From: an uncultured Dialister sp.
Lineage (GTDB): Bacteria; Bacillota; Negativicutes; Veillonellales; Dialisteraceae
Direction of reading: 5' to 3'
Assembly (NCBI GenBank): GCA_900759415.1
Contig: CAAEVC010000075.1
Coordinates: 1 to 22,316 of the forward strand
DNA length: 22,316 bases
A program made the position numbers and the translations under genes. The notes beneath the pieces are model-generated. The model made no database searches. It was not told the origin of the DNA and worked only from the letters and a program-made list of their open reading frames with translations. Below are positions 14,218 through 21,639 of the stretch, one piece after another. Each line of letters opens with the position of its first letter. The first letter of the stretch is position 1.

Positions 14218-14294
14218 TGGTGACCCAAGAGAGATTCGAACTCCCGACACCTTGATTCGTAGTCAAGTGCTCTATCCAGCTGAGCTATTGGGCC
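14218..14294 (-). tRNA. tRNA-Arg(ACG)
   Basis: This is a full cloverleaf of 77 nt with an encoded CCA. The acceptor GGCCCAA pairs with TTGGGTC (one G-T pair). The D arm is TAGCTCAGCTGGATAGAGCA, the anticodon stem CTTGA/TCAAG encloses loop CTACGAA with anticodon ACG, and the T arm has GTTCGAATC. The wobble A is expected to be converted to inosine, reading CGU, CGC and CGA. Confidence 0.96.
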
Positions 14295-14298
14295 AAAT

Positions 14299-14374
14299 TG
14301 GCAGGGGCAGAGGGACTCAAACCCCCAACCTACGGTTTTGGAGACCGTTGCTCTATCAATTGCGCTATGCCCCT
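14299..14374 (-). tRNA. tRNA-Trp(CCA)
   Basis: The gene is 76 nt with an encoded CCA. The acceptor AGGGGCA pairs with TGCCCCT and the discriminator base is G, as in bacterial tRNA-Trp. The anticodon stem ACGGT/ACCGT encloses loop CTCCAAA with anticodon CCA. It is transcribed first, 4 nt upstream of tRNA-Arg, in one unit. Confidence 0.96.
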
Positions 14375-14403
14375 GTGTCACATATGAATCTTGCGACTGT
14401 ATT

Positions 14404-14432
14404 ATAATAACAGATAAATTCTGAAAATGCAA
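14404..14432 (-). promoter_or_regulatory. Promoter of the tRNA-Trp/tRNA-Arg unit
   Basis: On the minus strand a -35 TTGCAT (14427-14432) and a -10 TATTAT (14404-14409) are 17 nt apart, about 30 nt before the tRNA-Trp 5' end. An overlapping TATAAT gives an alternative -10 with a longer spacer. Confidence 0.6.
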
Positions 14433-14515
14433 GTCTTTGAAAAAATATTTTTCCCCGATTTCCAGAAGCCGCCGGAAATATAGGAAGATTTTATTTCCCC
14501 TCTTTTCCTTTTAAG

Positions 14516-14544
14516 TTGCATATCGAAAAGATTTCATGTACAAT
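14516..14544 (+). promoter_or_regulatory. Promoter of the MATE exporter gene
   Basis: A -35 TTGCAT (14516-14521) and a -10 TACAAT (14539-14544) are separated by 17 nt, leaving a leader of about 65 nt. This is divergent from the tRNA promoter 84 nt away. Confidence 0.6.
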
Positions 14545-14617
14545 ATATGAGTATTGTTCAGTATTTTACAGATTATAGATTTGTACGTTATTTGACAAAT
14601 TTTGAAAAGGATATGGT

Positions 14618-15949
14618 ATGCATTACGACAGGCATTATTTGAAAATTGCGTTGCCTGCTGCTTTTGAAGGGCTTTTCATGATACTTCTGGCATCTACAGA
14701 CCTCATTCTGGTCAGTGCCCTGGGAAGTCTTTCGGTGGCGGCAGTCAGTATATTTCTTCAGCCCCGTCTGGTCCTCCTCTGCTTCTCCCGTTCCCTGGCC
14801 TCTGCAGTCACCCTGCTGGTGAGCCGGCTGGTAGGCGCCGGAAAAGAGGAAAATATTCCCGACCTTCTGAAGAAATCTTTCTTCCTCTGTGCCCTTGGCA
14901 TGGGGGTTCTCCACATTCTGTTCTATATTTTCCTGAAAGAAATCTTCTATCTCATGGGCGCCACCGATGATTACATCCCGCTGGCCATGGAATACGGACC
15001 TCTTGCACTCCTTGCAGTCTATTTCACTTCCCTCACCCTCATTTTCCAGGCAGTGGAACTGGGGCAGGGAAATACGGCCATCATCATGAAGACCAATGTA
15101 GCAGGGAACGTGCTGAATGCAGTACTAAGCTTCCTCCTCATCCGGGGACTCGGTCCCATTCCTGCCTTTGGCGTATGGGGCGCCGCCTTCGGCACCGCCG
15201 TGAGTACCCTCTTCACTATGGTTCTTTCCTTCTATCTCCTCTATAACCGGAAATTCTTCCATGCCGGAAGTTACATTCCTGACAGGAAATATTTCAAAAC
15301 CATCCTTCCTGTGTTCGGAAGCCTTCTTAGTGAACAGGGAAGCGAACGAATCGGTATGGTCCTCTTCTCCCGTATGGCAGCCGGCCTTGGCACCGTTCCC
15401 TTTGCCATCCACAGTATCGCCATGAACATCTGCGATATCTACTATGATTTCATCATGGGATTCGGTAAGGCAAACATGGTAGCTGCCGGACAGTCGGTAG
15501 GCAGAAAGAGTATGGAAGACTGGAAATCCTATAGAAACACAGGGCTCAAATGGTGCATGATCTTCTCCACTGGTGCTTTCCTTCTTACTTATATCTTCTC
15601 TGAAGAAATCTTCGCATTCTACTCTCCGGAACTTTCCCGTATCAGTGTCTCTGCCACCATCATGCTCTTTATCGCTGTAGTCAGCTATCCGGAAGCCATC
15701 GCCATCTGGGGCACTGCTATCCTTAGAGGAAGTGGAAAAACATCCCAGGTCGCTGCCTACTCTCTCCTTTCCGTCACCTTCCTCCGACCTATTATGACCG
15801 GCCTTTTCACCTACGTACTGGATATGGGCCTCATCGGTACCTGGTCCGCTCTTCTCCTGGACCAGTGCATTCGGGCCACTATCTCCTCCTTCCTCGTAAG
15901 AAGACTGTGGAAAAAAGACCTGACTCTCGTGATGACAAAGGAAATTTAA
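14618..15949 (+). CDS. MATE family multidrug/toxin exporter
   Basis: This 443-residue protein has about twelve membrane helices in two halves, the usual length for MATE transporters, which export cationic drugs, dyes or metabolites in exchange for sodium or protons. The first helix region LKIALPAAFEGLFMILLAST and the second-half repeat LLSEQGSERIGMVLFSRMAA show the internal duplication. VSRLVGAGKEEN after helix 2 and AAGQSVGRKSMED in the matching place of the second half are the family's cytoplasmic loop motifs. The substrate is unknown. ATG 14618 follows AAAAGGA by 6 nt (another ATG at 14613 is out of frame). A terminator lies about 100 nt downstream. Confidence 0.93.
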   Translation: MHYDRHYLKIALPAAFEGLFMILLASTDLILVSALGSLSVAAVSIFLQPRLVLLCFSRSLASAVTLLVSRLVGAGKEENIPDLLKKSFFLCALGMGVLHILFYIFLKEIFYLMGATDDYIPLAMEYGPLALLAVYFTSLTLIFQAVELGQGNTAIIMKTNVAGNVLNAVLSFLLIRGLGPIPAFGVWGAAFGTAVSTLFTMVLSFYLLYNRKFFHAGSYIPDRKYFKTILPVFGSLLSEQGSERIGMVLFSRMAAGLGTVPFAIHSIAMNICDIYYDFIMGFGKANMVAAGQSVGRKSMEDWKSYRNTGLKWCMIFSTGAFLLTYIFSEEIFAFYSPELSRISVSATIMLFIAVVSYPEAIAIWGTAILRGSGKTSQVAAYSLLSVTFLRPIMTGLFTYVLDMGLIGTWSALLLDQCIRATISSFLVRRLWKKDLTLVMTKEI

Positions 15950-15976
15950 CCCCATGACTTTTTAGAGCTGTAAACT

Positions 15977-15994
15977 CAGAGCAATGAGCGATGG
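15977..15994 (+). repeat. Post-stop motif (element 3), copy 1
   Basis: CAGAGCAATGAGCGATGG lies about 30 nt after the MATE stop. Similar strings follow the stops of pepT (19892-19904) and of the small gene at 21932 (21943-21960). Confidence 0.35.
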
Positions 15995-16050
15995 AAAAAA
16001 CAATTTGATTTCCTTATAAAACTTTCAGCAAATTCAATAACTTCCCATAT

Positions 16051-16090
16051 AAAAAGCATCTCTGGACAATGTATTCAGAGATGCTTTTAT
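16051..16090 (+). terminator. Terminator of the MATE gene
   Basis: AAAAGCATCTCTG (16052-16064) pairs perfectly with CAGAGATGCTTTT (16076-16088) around an 11-nt loop. It lies about 100 nt after the stop codon. Confidence 0.8.
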
Positions 16091-16109
16091 CTATCGGCAT
16101 CGCCGGCAC

Positions 16110-16222
16110 GTTAATGTTTGCCCCCAGAAAACTTCGTTTTTCCCCGGTAGCCAAAGAACCGGATCACCGGGAACAGAAGATGACTGGGAATTGTGTGACC
16201 GGCTTTTCCATAAATTTCTTAA
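16110..16222 (-). pseudogene. Possible C-terminal gene fragment before element 2
   Basis: One minus-strand frame reads GHTIPSHLLFPVIRFFGYRG and then KTKFSGGKH before TAA, a protein-like tail. It continues upstream only into element 2 and has no plausible start. It may be the remnant of a gene cut by the repeat, or coincidence. No family is recognised. Confidence 0.2.
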
Positions 16223-16267
16223 CAAGCCCCTTTGATTAGTAGAGAGTATGTCTCAGGTGGTAAGGAA
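16204..16267 (+). repeat. Dispersed intergenic element 2, copy B
   Basis: TTTTCCATAAATTTC is followed by a variable centre and GAGAGTATGTCTCAGG, then TGGTAAGGAA. Forty nt on, a 20-nt block (16306-16325) recurs with two changes at 20388-20407 after copy C, followed in both by a GAC(T/C)GAAA(A/G)AGGCTT stretch. The repeat unit is therefore longer than the 64-nt core. The remainder of 15995-16430 shows no gene. Confidence 0.55.
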
Positions 16268-16430
16268 CTGACAGTAGACAAGGCACAACGGCTGAAGAGG
16301 CAGCCGCAGAATGTGAGATAGAAGTGACTGAAAAAGGCTTCCTGATAAAACATTATATAAAAAAATCAGATAGTCTTTACAATAACCTCAGGACTACCTT
16401 CACTCTGACTTCTTCACTATATCCCCACGC

Positions 16431-16462
16431 AAAAAGACCTCGGAGGGCTCCGAGGTCTTTTT
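16431..16462 (-). terminator. Terminator of the OPT transporter gene
   Basis: AAAAAGACCTCGGAG and CTCCGAGGTCTTTTT form a perfect 15-bp stem with a 2-nt spacer (effective loop slightly larger), 7 nt beyond the stop of the minus-strand gene. Confidence 0.85.
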
Positions 16463-16468
16463 TACTAT

Positions 16469-18412
16469 TTATGCCTTTTCAGTGTTTTTCACTTCTTTAA
16501 TTTTTACTGCAACGAAGTAGCAGAATGCGAAAAGAAGAGCGTACATGAGGATGCCGAGATAGGTGGCAGCCGGGGTTTCTACCCATTTATCCATGAACAT
16601 ATTGATGCCGCATACACGGAGTACGGCACTGAAGAGAGCGCCAATAGCGCCGCCGGCTACGAAACCGGAAGCGATGGTACTGCCTCTTTCGTAACGGATA
16701 TTGGCAAGAATTTCATCCTTGGAGCTATGCTGTACAAGGTAAGCGAGAATACCGCCAACCAGGACCGGTGTATTGATAGACATCGGCAGGAAGGTTCCCA
16801 GTGCAAATACAAGAGGAGGTACCTGGCACATCCAGAGAATGACTGCAAATACAGCGCCTGCTACGTAGAGAGTCCACTGTGCAGGAGTTCCGGACATAAG
16901 AGGCTGAACGATAGCCGCCATAGCATTGGCCTGCGGAGCGTTCAGAGCACCTTCACCGGTGAAGCCATATGCATTATTCAACAGGAATAAAACAACTACT
17001 GCGATGACCGCAGAGATAGCTACACTGGCCAGCTGCCACTGCTGCATTTTCTTCGGGGTAACGCCGGTGAGATGAGCTACTTTCATTTCGGACATAAAGT
17101 TGCCGGCAACGCCGATGGTGCTGGCAATGAATCCTGCCATCATGAGGATAGTAGCCATGCCGATTTCACCACTCATGCCAAGAGCACTCAGGATAACGGC
17201 GGAGAAGAGAATCATAAAAATAGTCATGCCGGAAACCGGTTCATTACCAGTGAATGCGATGGAGCTGATGCCTACTACGGAGAGCAGGAAGGCAAGGATA
17301 AGTGAAATGAAGAATACGGCAACGGTCTGGATAATACTCTGAGAGAAGTTGAAGTGGATGAATGCAGTAAAAGCTAAGGTAATGAGAAGGCTCACTGCTA
17401 CTACAAGAGTGGAAGAAAGATCCTTTTCTGTACGGAGTACTTTGACCTGTACTTTTGCATTGCTGCTGATCATACCGAAGATGGCTTTCTTCACTACGCC
17501 AGCTACTACTTTGGACATGGAAAGGAGCCCGATAACCCCCGCCATAGCCAGCATGCCGATACCGATGTGGCGGACGTAGTCCAGGAATACCTGTCTTACC
17601 GGTGCATTGGCGAGAAGCATTTCTTTGCCATTCACAATCATCACATGATCGCCGCCAAGGTAGTATACTACCGGAGTGATGACATACATGGAGAAAAAGG
17701 AACCAGCTGCAATGATGGCTGCATAGCGGAGCCCGGTGAAATAACCGATACCCAGAAGGGCAGCATCATTATCCAGAGAGAAGCCCATTTTAAATTTGTC
17801 TTCAAAAGCCTGGCCCCACTGGAATGTGGTGGTACTGATGACTTCCTGCCACCAGCCAAGGCTGTTCAGGACGAAATCATAAGCTGCTGCTACTACACCA
17901 CTGATGACCATGAGTTTTGCATTTCCGCTGCCACTGGAAGTCAGGACTTCTGCAGCTGCCCGGCCTGCCGGAAATGGATATACATCATGCATTTCGGAGC
18001 AGAAATACTGACGGAACAGGGAATCGACGAGAACGCCGAACAGGCCACCCAGTACGATCGGTACACACATCTGAAAGAAAGTGATATGTTCCAGGCGGAG
18101 CAGGAAGAATGCAGGAAGAATAAACATAGCACCACCAAGAATATTGGTACCTGCACTGCCAATGGCCTGAATGTGGACAGTTTCAATGAAAGAATTCTTT
18201 CTCTTGAGCATCATTCCCATGCCCATGGCTAAAACGGAAATCGGTGCAAACGCATCTACAGTCTGACCTATCTTTAAGCATAAATAACCAACTGCCAGAG
18301 CAAAGAGCGCTGCGTAGAATAACCCCCAGAATACGACGTATCCGTTTATTTCTTCGTATTCTTTTTCAGGGTCGAGGACTGGTTTGAATTCCTCGTGAGA
18401 ATCTTGAGACAT
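16469..18412 (-). CDS. OPT family oligopeptide transporter
   Basis: This 647-residue membrane protein with about fourteen to sixteen helices belongs to the OPT family of proton-coupled peptide transporters. The N-terminal NGYVVFWGLFYAALFALAVG and YLCLKIGQTVDAFAPISVLA, then DVYPFPAGRAAAEVL and the C-terminal QVPPLVFALGTFLPMSINTP, are typical of the bacterial branch. It probably imports short peptides, though some OPT members carry metal chelates. It is transcribed away from pepT, a tripeptidase, and the shared 260-nt region suggests joint control of peptide uptake and cleavage. ATG 18412 follows AGAGGAGGTT. A good promoter lies at 18461-18489. Confidence 0.92.
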   Translation of the reverse strand: MSQDSHEEFKPVLDPEKEYEEINGYVVFWGLFYAALFALAVGYLCLKIGQTVDAFAPISVLAMGMGMMLKRKNSFIETVHIQAIGSAGTNILGGAMFILPAFFLLRLEHITFFQMCVPIVLGGLFGVLVDSLFRQYFCSEMHDVYPFPAGRAAAEVLTSSGSGNAKLMVISGVVAAAYDFVLNSLGWWQEVISTTTFQWGQAFEDKFKMGFSLDNDAALLGIGYFTGLRYAAIIAAGSFFSMYVITPVVYYLGGDHVMIVNGKEMLLANAPVRQVFLDYVRHIGIGMLAMAGVIGLLSMSKVVAGVVKKAIFGMISSNAKVQVKVLRTEKDLSSTLVVAVSLLITLAFTAFIHFNFSQSIIQTVAVFFISLILAFLLSVVGISSIAFTGNEPVSGMTIFMILFSAVILSALGMSGEIGMATILMMAGFIASTIGVAGNFMSEMKVAHLTGVTPKKMQQWQLASVAISAVIAVVVLFLLNNAYGFTGEGALNAPQANAMAAIVQPLMSGTPAQWTLYVAGAVFAVILWMCQVPPLVFALGTFLPMSINTPVLVGGILAYLVQHSSKDEILANIRYERGSTIASGFVAGGAIGALFSAVLRVCGINMFMDKWVETPAATYLGILMYALLFAFCYFVAVKIKEVKNTEKA

Positions 18413-18460
18413 ATTTTCTTAACCTCCTCTTGTGCCTCAAATTTGGCATATACACCAGTA

Positions 18461-18489
18461 ATGATACCATTCCACGCCACCCCTATCAA
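18461..18489 (-). promoter_or_regulatory. Promoter of the OPT transporter gene
   Basis: On the minus strand TTGATA (18484-18489) and TATCAT (18461-18466) are 17 nt apart, each one base from consensus. The predicted leader is about 42 nt. Confidence 0.5.
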
Positions 18490-18609
18490 CCTTTTAGCCG
18501 AATCAATTAATCTATACCACTTAATTAAATATTTATTCTATAATTAGTCATAAACATTTAGTGTAACCCCAAAAACATTTCGGCAACGTCTATTTCTTTC
18601 GGCATCTGT

Positions 18610-18638
18610 TATAATAGAATTGTATTTATATACAATTC
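18610..18638 (+). promoter_or_regulatory. Extended -10 promoter and palindromic operator of pepT
   Basis: TGTTATAAT is an extended -10 (hexamer at 18610-18615) with no clear -35. Starting 2 nt after it, GAATTGTA (18617-18624) and TACAATTC (18631-18638) form an inverted repeat with a 6-nt spacer over the expected start point. This is a likely repressor site of unknown type. Confidence 0.5.
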
Positions 18639-18672
18639 GTATATATTTATCCAATTCAAGGAGGATTATTTT

Positions 18673-19887
18673 ATGGAATCCATGGTAGACCGTTTTATAC
18701 GCTACACAAAAATTAACACCCGTTCAGATGAAAACAGCAACACCATCCCCAGCACCAAAACTCAGGTAGAATTTGGCCACCTTCTGGTAGAAGACCTGAA
18801 AGCTATCGGTCTGACAAATGCATTCTACAATGAAGCCAATGGTTACGTCATCGCATCTCTTCCAGGAAATGCGGAAGGCGCCACCCCTATCGGCTTCATT
18901 TCCCATATGGACACCGCTGACTACAATGCAGTCGGCATTTCCCCGAGAGTCATCAAAAATTATGACGGCAAAGACATCTGCCTCAATGAAGAAAAACAGC
19001 TCTACAGCAAAGTTTCCGATTTCCCGAACCTGAAGAAATACGAAGGACTTGACCTCGTAGTCACCGACGGTACCACCCTTCTGGGCGGCGATGACAAAGC
19101 AGGCATCGTAGAAATCTTCGAAGCACTCATCGAAATCCAGCAGGACAAAGATTTCAAACATGGTCCTATCTACGTAGGATTCGGCCCGGACGAAGAAATC
19201 GGAAGCGGCGCCAACCATTTCGATACCTCCCTCTTCCCTGTAGAATTTGCCTACACCGTAGACGGAAGCAAACTGGGCGAACTGGAATATGAAACCTTCA
19301 ACGCAGCAAATGCCACCGTCCATCTCAAAGGCATCTCCGTACACACCGGCGACGCAAAAGACACCATGATCAACTGCGCTAAACTGGCCATGGAATTCGA
19401 TGCTATGCTCCCGGCTGCTGACGTTCCGGAACACACAGAAGGCAGAGAAGGATTCTTCATGTGCATGAGCATCAACACCACTGTCGGTGAAGGCACCATG
19501 GAATACCTCATCCGCGACCACAGCAGAGAAGTATTCGAAGCCAGAAAGAATCTTTTCATGAGAGCTGCCCGCACACTGAATGAAAGATATGGCCGAGAAG
19601 TAGCCACCATCGACATGTACGACCGTTACTACAACATGTATGAAATCGTCAAAGACCACATGGAATGCGTAGAAATCGCAAAGAAAGCCATGGAAGACGC
19701 AGGGGTAGCACCACTCTGCCAGCCAATCCGCGGCGGCACCGACGGCTCCAAGATCTCCTTCATGGGCATTCCTACACCAAACCTCTTCACCGGTGTAGAA
19801 AACCTCCACGGACCAAACGAATTCGCATGCATCGACCACATGAAGAAATCCGTAGAAGTCATCAAAAACATTGTAAGAGTGAAATAA
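18673..19887 (+). CDS. pepT: Peptidase T (tripeptide aminopeptidase)
   Basis: This cytosolic two-zinc M20 peptidase removes the N-terminal residue from tripeptides. The 404-residue length is close to E. coli PepT (about 408). Metal and catalytic residues are in place: His78 and Asp80 in ISHMDTAD, bridging Asp140 in GGDDKAG, Glu174 and Glu175 in GPDEEIGSG, and the late His in GVENLHGPNEF. SVHTGDAKD marks the dimerisation-domain entry and QPIRGGTDGSKISFMGIP the substrate loop. It pairs naturally with the divergent OPT transporter. The start has GGAGG 8 nt upstream. A very stable terminator follows. Third-position bias toward C is stronger here than in neighbouring genes, as in highly expressed genes. 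Confidence 0.97.
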   Translation: MESMVDRFIRYTKINTRSDENSNTIPSTKTQVEFGHLLVEDLKAIGLTNAFYNEANGYVIASLPGNAEGATPIGFISHMDTADYNAVGISPRVIKNYDGKDICLNEEKQLYSKVSDFPNLKKYEGLDLVVTDGTTLLGGDDKAGIVEIFEALIEIQQDKDFKHGPIYVGFGPDEEIGSGANHFDTSLFPVEFAYTVDGSKLGELEYETFNAANATVHLKGISVHTGDAKDTMINCAKLAMEFDAMLPAADVPEHTEGREGFFMCMSINTTVGEGTMEYLIRDHSREVFEARKNLFMRAARTLNERYGREVATIDMYDRYYNMYEIVKDHMECVEIAKKAMEDAGVAPLCQPIRGGTDGSKISFMGIPTPNLFTGVENLHGPNEFACIDHMKKSVEVIKNIVRVK

Positions 19888-19891
19888 GAAA

Positions 19892-19904
19892 AGCGATGAG
19901 CGAT
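19892..19904 (+). repeat. Post-stop motif (element 3), copy 2
   Basis: AGCGATGAGCGAT lies 5 nt beyond the pepT stop and is followed by ACGCTCAGAGCC, matching parts of the copies at 15977 and 21943. Confidence 0.35.
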
Positions 19905-19913
19905 ACGCTCAGA

Positions 19914-19964
19914 GCCATTCAAAAAGGACTGTGCCTTGAACCGGCACAGTCCTTTTTGAATGGC
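19914..19964 (+). terminator. Very long perfect terminator after pepT
   Basis: A perfect 22-bp stem (19914-19935 with 19943-19964) encloses a 7-nt loop. The core AAAAAGGACTGTGCC / GGCACAGTCCTTTTT ends in T5 and works in either direction. Confidence 0.85.
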
Positions 19965-20024
19965 CCTGGATATGTTAAAGAGTAGAATATCAACTATCAT
20001 TTGCGGCGCTGACGGATTAAAAGA

Positions 20025-20102
20025 GCAGAGTTGAGTTACGAGAGTTGAGTTTTGAGAGAAGGACGTCGGCACAGCCGACGACTATATACTACGGCAAAGC
20101 CG
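20025..20102 (-). repeat. Dispersed intergenic element 1, copy 5 (inverted)
   Basis: The hairpin CGTCGGC-ACA-GCCGACG (20064-20080) lies next to a run that reads CAACTCTCGTAACTCAACTC on minus. A second hairpin, CGGC-AAA-GCCG (20092-20102), follows. The order is the reverse of copies 1, 3 and 4. Confidence 0.55.
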
Positions 20103-20124
20103 CCATATGAACTCACAAGTCCTT

Positions 20125-20213
20125 GAGGCAGGGGCTCCCCCTTTGAGAGCACGAAGTGCTCATTAGCCGGGGAGCTGGCGTCGGGCTAGCCCGACGTCTG
20201 AGGGGGCAGCCTC
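20125..20213. repeat. Folded multi-hairpin intergenic module
   Basis: Nested inverted repeats are visible. Outer arms are GAGGC (20125-20129) with GCCTC (20209-20213) and CCCCCT (20137-20142) with AGGGGG (20201-20206). An alternative inner stem is GCTCCCC (20134-20140) with GGGGAGC (20169-20175), enclosing GAGCAC-GAA-GTGCTC (20147-20161). A perfect 18-base palindrome CGTCGGGCTAGCCCGACG follows (20179-20196). A shortened relative lies at 22199-22240. From memory, gut Firmicutes often carry repeats of this GGGGAGCTG...TGAGGGG form. I have not verified this. Confidence 0.5.
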
Positions 20214-20550
20214 ACTATGAAAAACTGATGTTTAGCGCCGCTCTCCTTCAGTCTATATATTAAAAATTTGATGTTTTTTTCCTTCTCTCAACTCTCTGCG
20301 CTCAACTCGGGGCTCTATCTTTTTACATAAATCTCATTCGAGAAAACAAGGATAGTGGAGAGTATGACTCAGGCGGTGAGGAAAAACGCAGGATGTTAGA
20401 TAGAAGTACAGCGCCGTTGACCGAAAGAGGCTTTAGGCTTTATATTTAAAAAGCCAGACGTTTTTTACCTTCTCTCAACTCTCGCAACTCAACTCTTAAC
20501 TCTTCTCATGCTGAAAGCATGAGCTTACACCGCTAGTGAGATTTCCCCCA
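20214..20550. repeat. Repeat-rich gap upstream of the LD-carboxypeptidase gene (element 2 copy C)
   Basis: No gene is seen. Element 2 copy C occupies 20320-20383, with the downstream 20-nt block at 20388-20407. CTC-rich tracts lie on both sides (20281-20317 and 20470-20504). The hairpin CTCATGCT-GAA-AGCATGAG (20505-20523) closes the stretch and matches the one at 13339-13356. Confidence 0.55.
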
Positions 20551-20554
20551 TCCG

Positions 20555-20563
20555 TGATATACT
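20555..20563 (+). promoter_or_regulatory. Candidate promoter of the LD-carboxypeptidase gene
   Basis: TGATATACT is an extended -10 (TATACT at 20558-20563) about 33 nt before the start codon. No convincing -35 is seen. Confidence 0.35.
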
Positions 20564-20595
20564 AATTTCTGTACTATAAAGAGGAGAAAACCATA

Positions 20596-21639
20596 TTGTC
20601 TAATTTATTAAAAAAATACAGAATTATTATTTTCATTGCCATCCTTCTTTCTGCCTTTCTTTTCTATTTCATATTCCACACCGAAGGGCAAAAGGAAGAG
20701 AGGGAAAGGGAGAAAGTGGGCATCCTTCATCCAGGTGATACTATCGGCGTGCTGGCACCTGCTTCCAATGGCGGCATGACTGATTATAATCCTTCCATCC
20801 GCCTTCTGGAATCTCTGGGCTACAAAGTGAAACTGGCACCGTCAGTGACCAACGATTTTGGTTTCCTTGCAGGAGATGATGAAGAAAGGGCGAAGGATAT
20901 CAATGATTTCTTCAAAGATGATACCATCAAAGCCATCCTCTGTCTCCGAGGCGGTTATGGCTCAGCCCGGATACTGGACAAGCTGGATTATGACATGATC
21001 CGCCGCCATCCCAAAATGCTCATCGGATTTTCCGACATTACCGCCCTTCATACGGCCATCGGAGAAAAAAGCGGCATCGTCACCATCCACGGCCCCATGA
21101 TGTCCAGCTTCAAGACCTGGGATTTCACCCCCTTCACCCTCTATAACTTTGAAAACGGTCTTTCCGGAAGTTTCCCGAAAGGAAATATTCGTATGCCCGC
21201 CGGAAAAACACTCCGAACCATACAAGAAGGCGATGCAGAAGGCATCCTGGAAGGGGGAAATCTGGCAGTCATCGCATCCCTTGCCGGTACGCCCTATGAA
21301 CTGAAAGGAAATGGGGCCATCCTCGTCCTGGAAGACACAGGAGAAGATCCTTACCGGATAGACCGGATGATGCAGCAGCTCTATCAAAACGGCCTCCTCT
21401 CCAGAGTGAGCGGCATAGCCTACGGCGATTTCTACAGCAGCTCACCGAAAGAAGGAGAATTCACCGTAGAAGACGTCCTTTCCTACTATGGAAAACTTTC
21501 AGGAAAACCAGTCATCGCCGGCCTTCCCATCGGTCACGGCCCTGACAACCTCTTCCTCCCCTTGGGCGTCAAAGCCTCCATCCACGCCGGAAAAGACGGC
21601 AGTGCTTCCCTTGTATTAGAAGAAGATTATAAGAAATGA
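20596..21639 (+). CDS. Membrane-anchored muramoyltetrapeptide (LD-)carboxypeptidase, S66 family
   Basis: This 347-residue enzyme has the LdcA fold and catalytic triad: Ser146 in the nucleophile motif GFSDITALH, Glu219 in LEGGNL and His314 in LPIGHGPDN. LdcA-type enzymes remove the terminal D-alanine from the murein tetrapeptide during cell wall recycling, and some S66 relatives cleave microcin or other peptides. Unlike cytosolic E. coli LdcA, this one begins with KKYRIIIFIAILLSAFLFYF, a membrane segment with a charged follow-on (residues about 29-40). It is therefore probably tethered outside the membrane. The start is TTG at 20596 after GAGGAG, and no ATG lies nearby in frame. Its stop overlaps the next gene's ATG. 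Confidence 0.88.
   Translation: MSNLLKKYRIIIFIAILLSAFLFYFIFHTEGQKEEREREKVGILHPGDTIGVLAPASNGGMTDYNPSIRLLESLGYKVKLAPSVTNDFGFLAGDDEERAKDINDFFKDDTIKAILCLRGGYGSARILDKLDYDMIRRHPKMLIGFSDITALHTAIGEKSGIVTIHGPMMSSFKTWDFTPFTLYNFENGLSGSFPKGNIRMPAGKTLRTIQEGDAEGILEGGNLAVIASLAGTPYELKGNGAILVLEDTGEDPYRIDRMMQQLYQNGLLSRVSGIAYGDFYSSSPKEGEFTVEDVLSYYGKLSGKPVIAGLPIGHGPDNLFLPLGVKASIHAGKDGSASLVLEEDYKK

Noticed and set aside
15125..15955. Minus-strand frame of 276 residues opposite the MATE gene
   Set aside because: It is an antisense shadow. The product has no helices or known motifs, while the plus strand encodes a full MATE protein.
18724..19839. Minus-strand frame of 371 residues opposite pepT
   Set aside because: It is an antisense shadow caused by strong codon bias in pepT, which has all catalytic residues on the plus strand.
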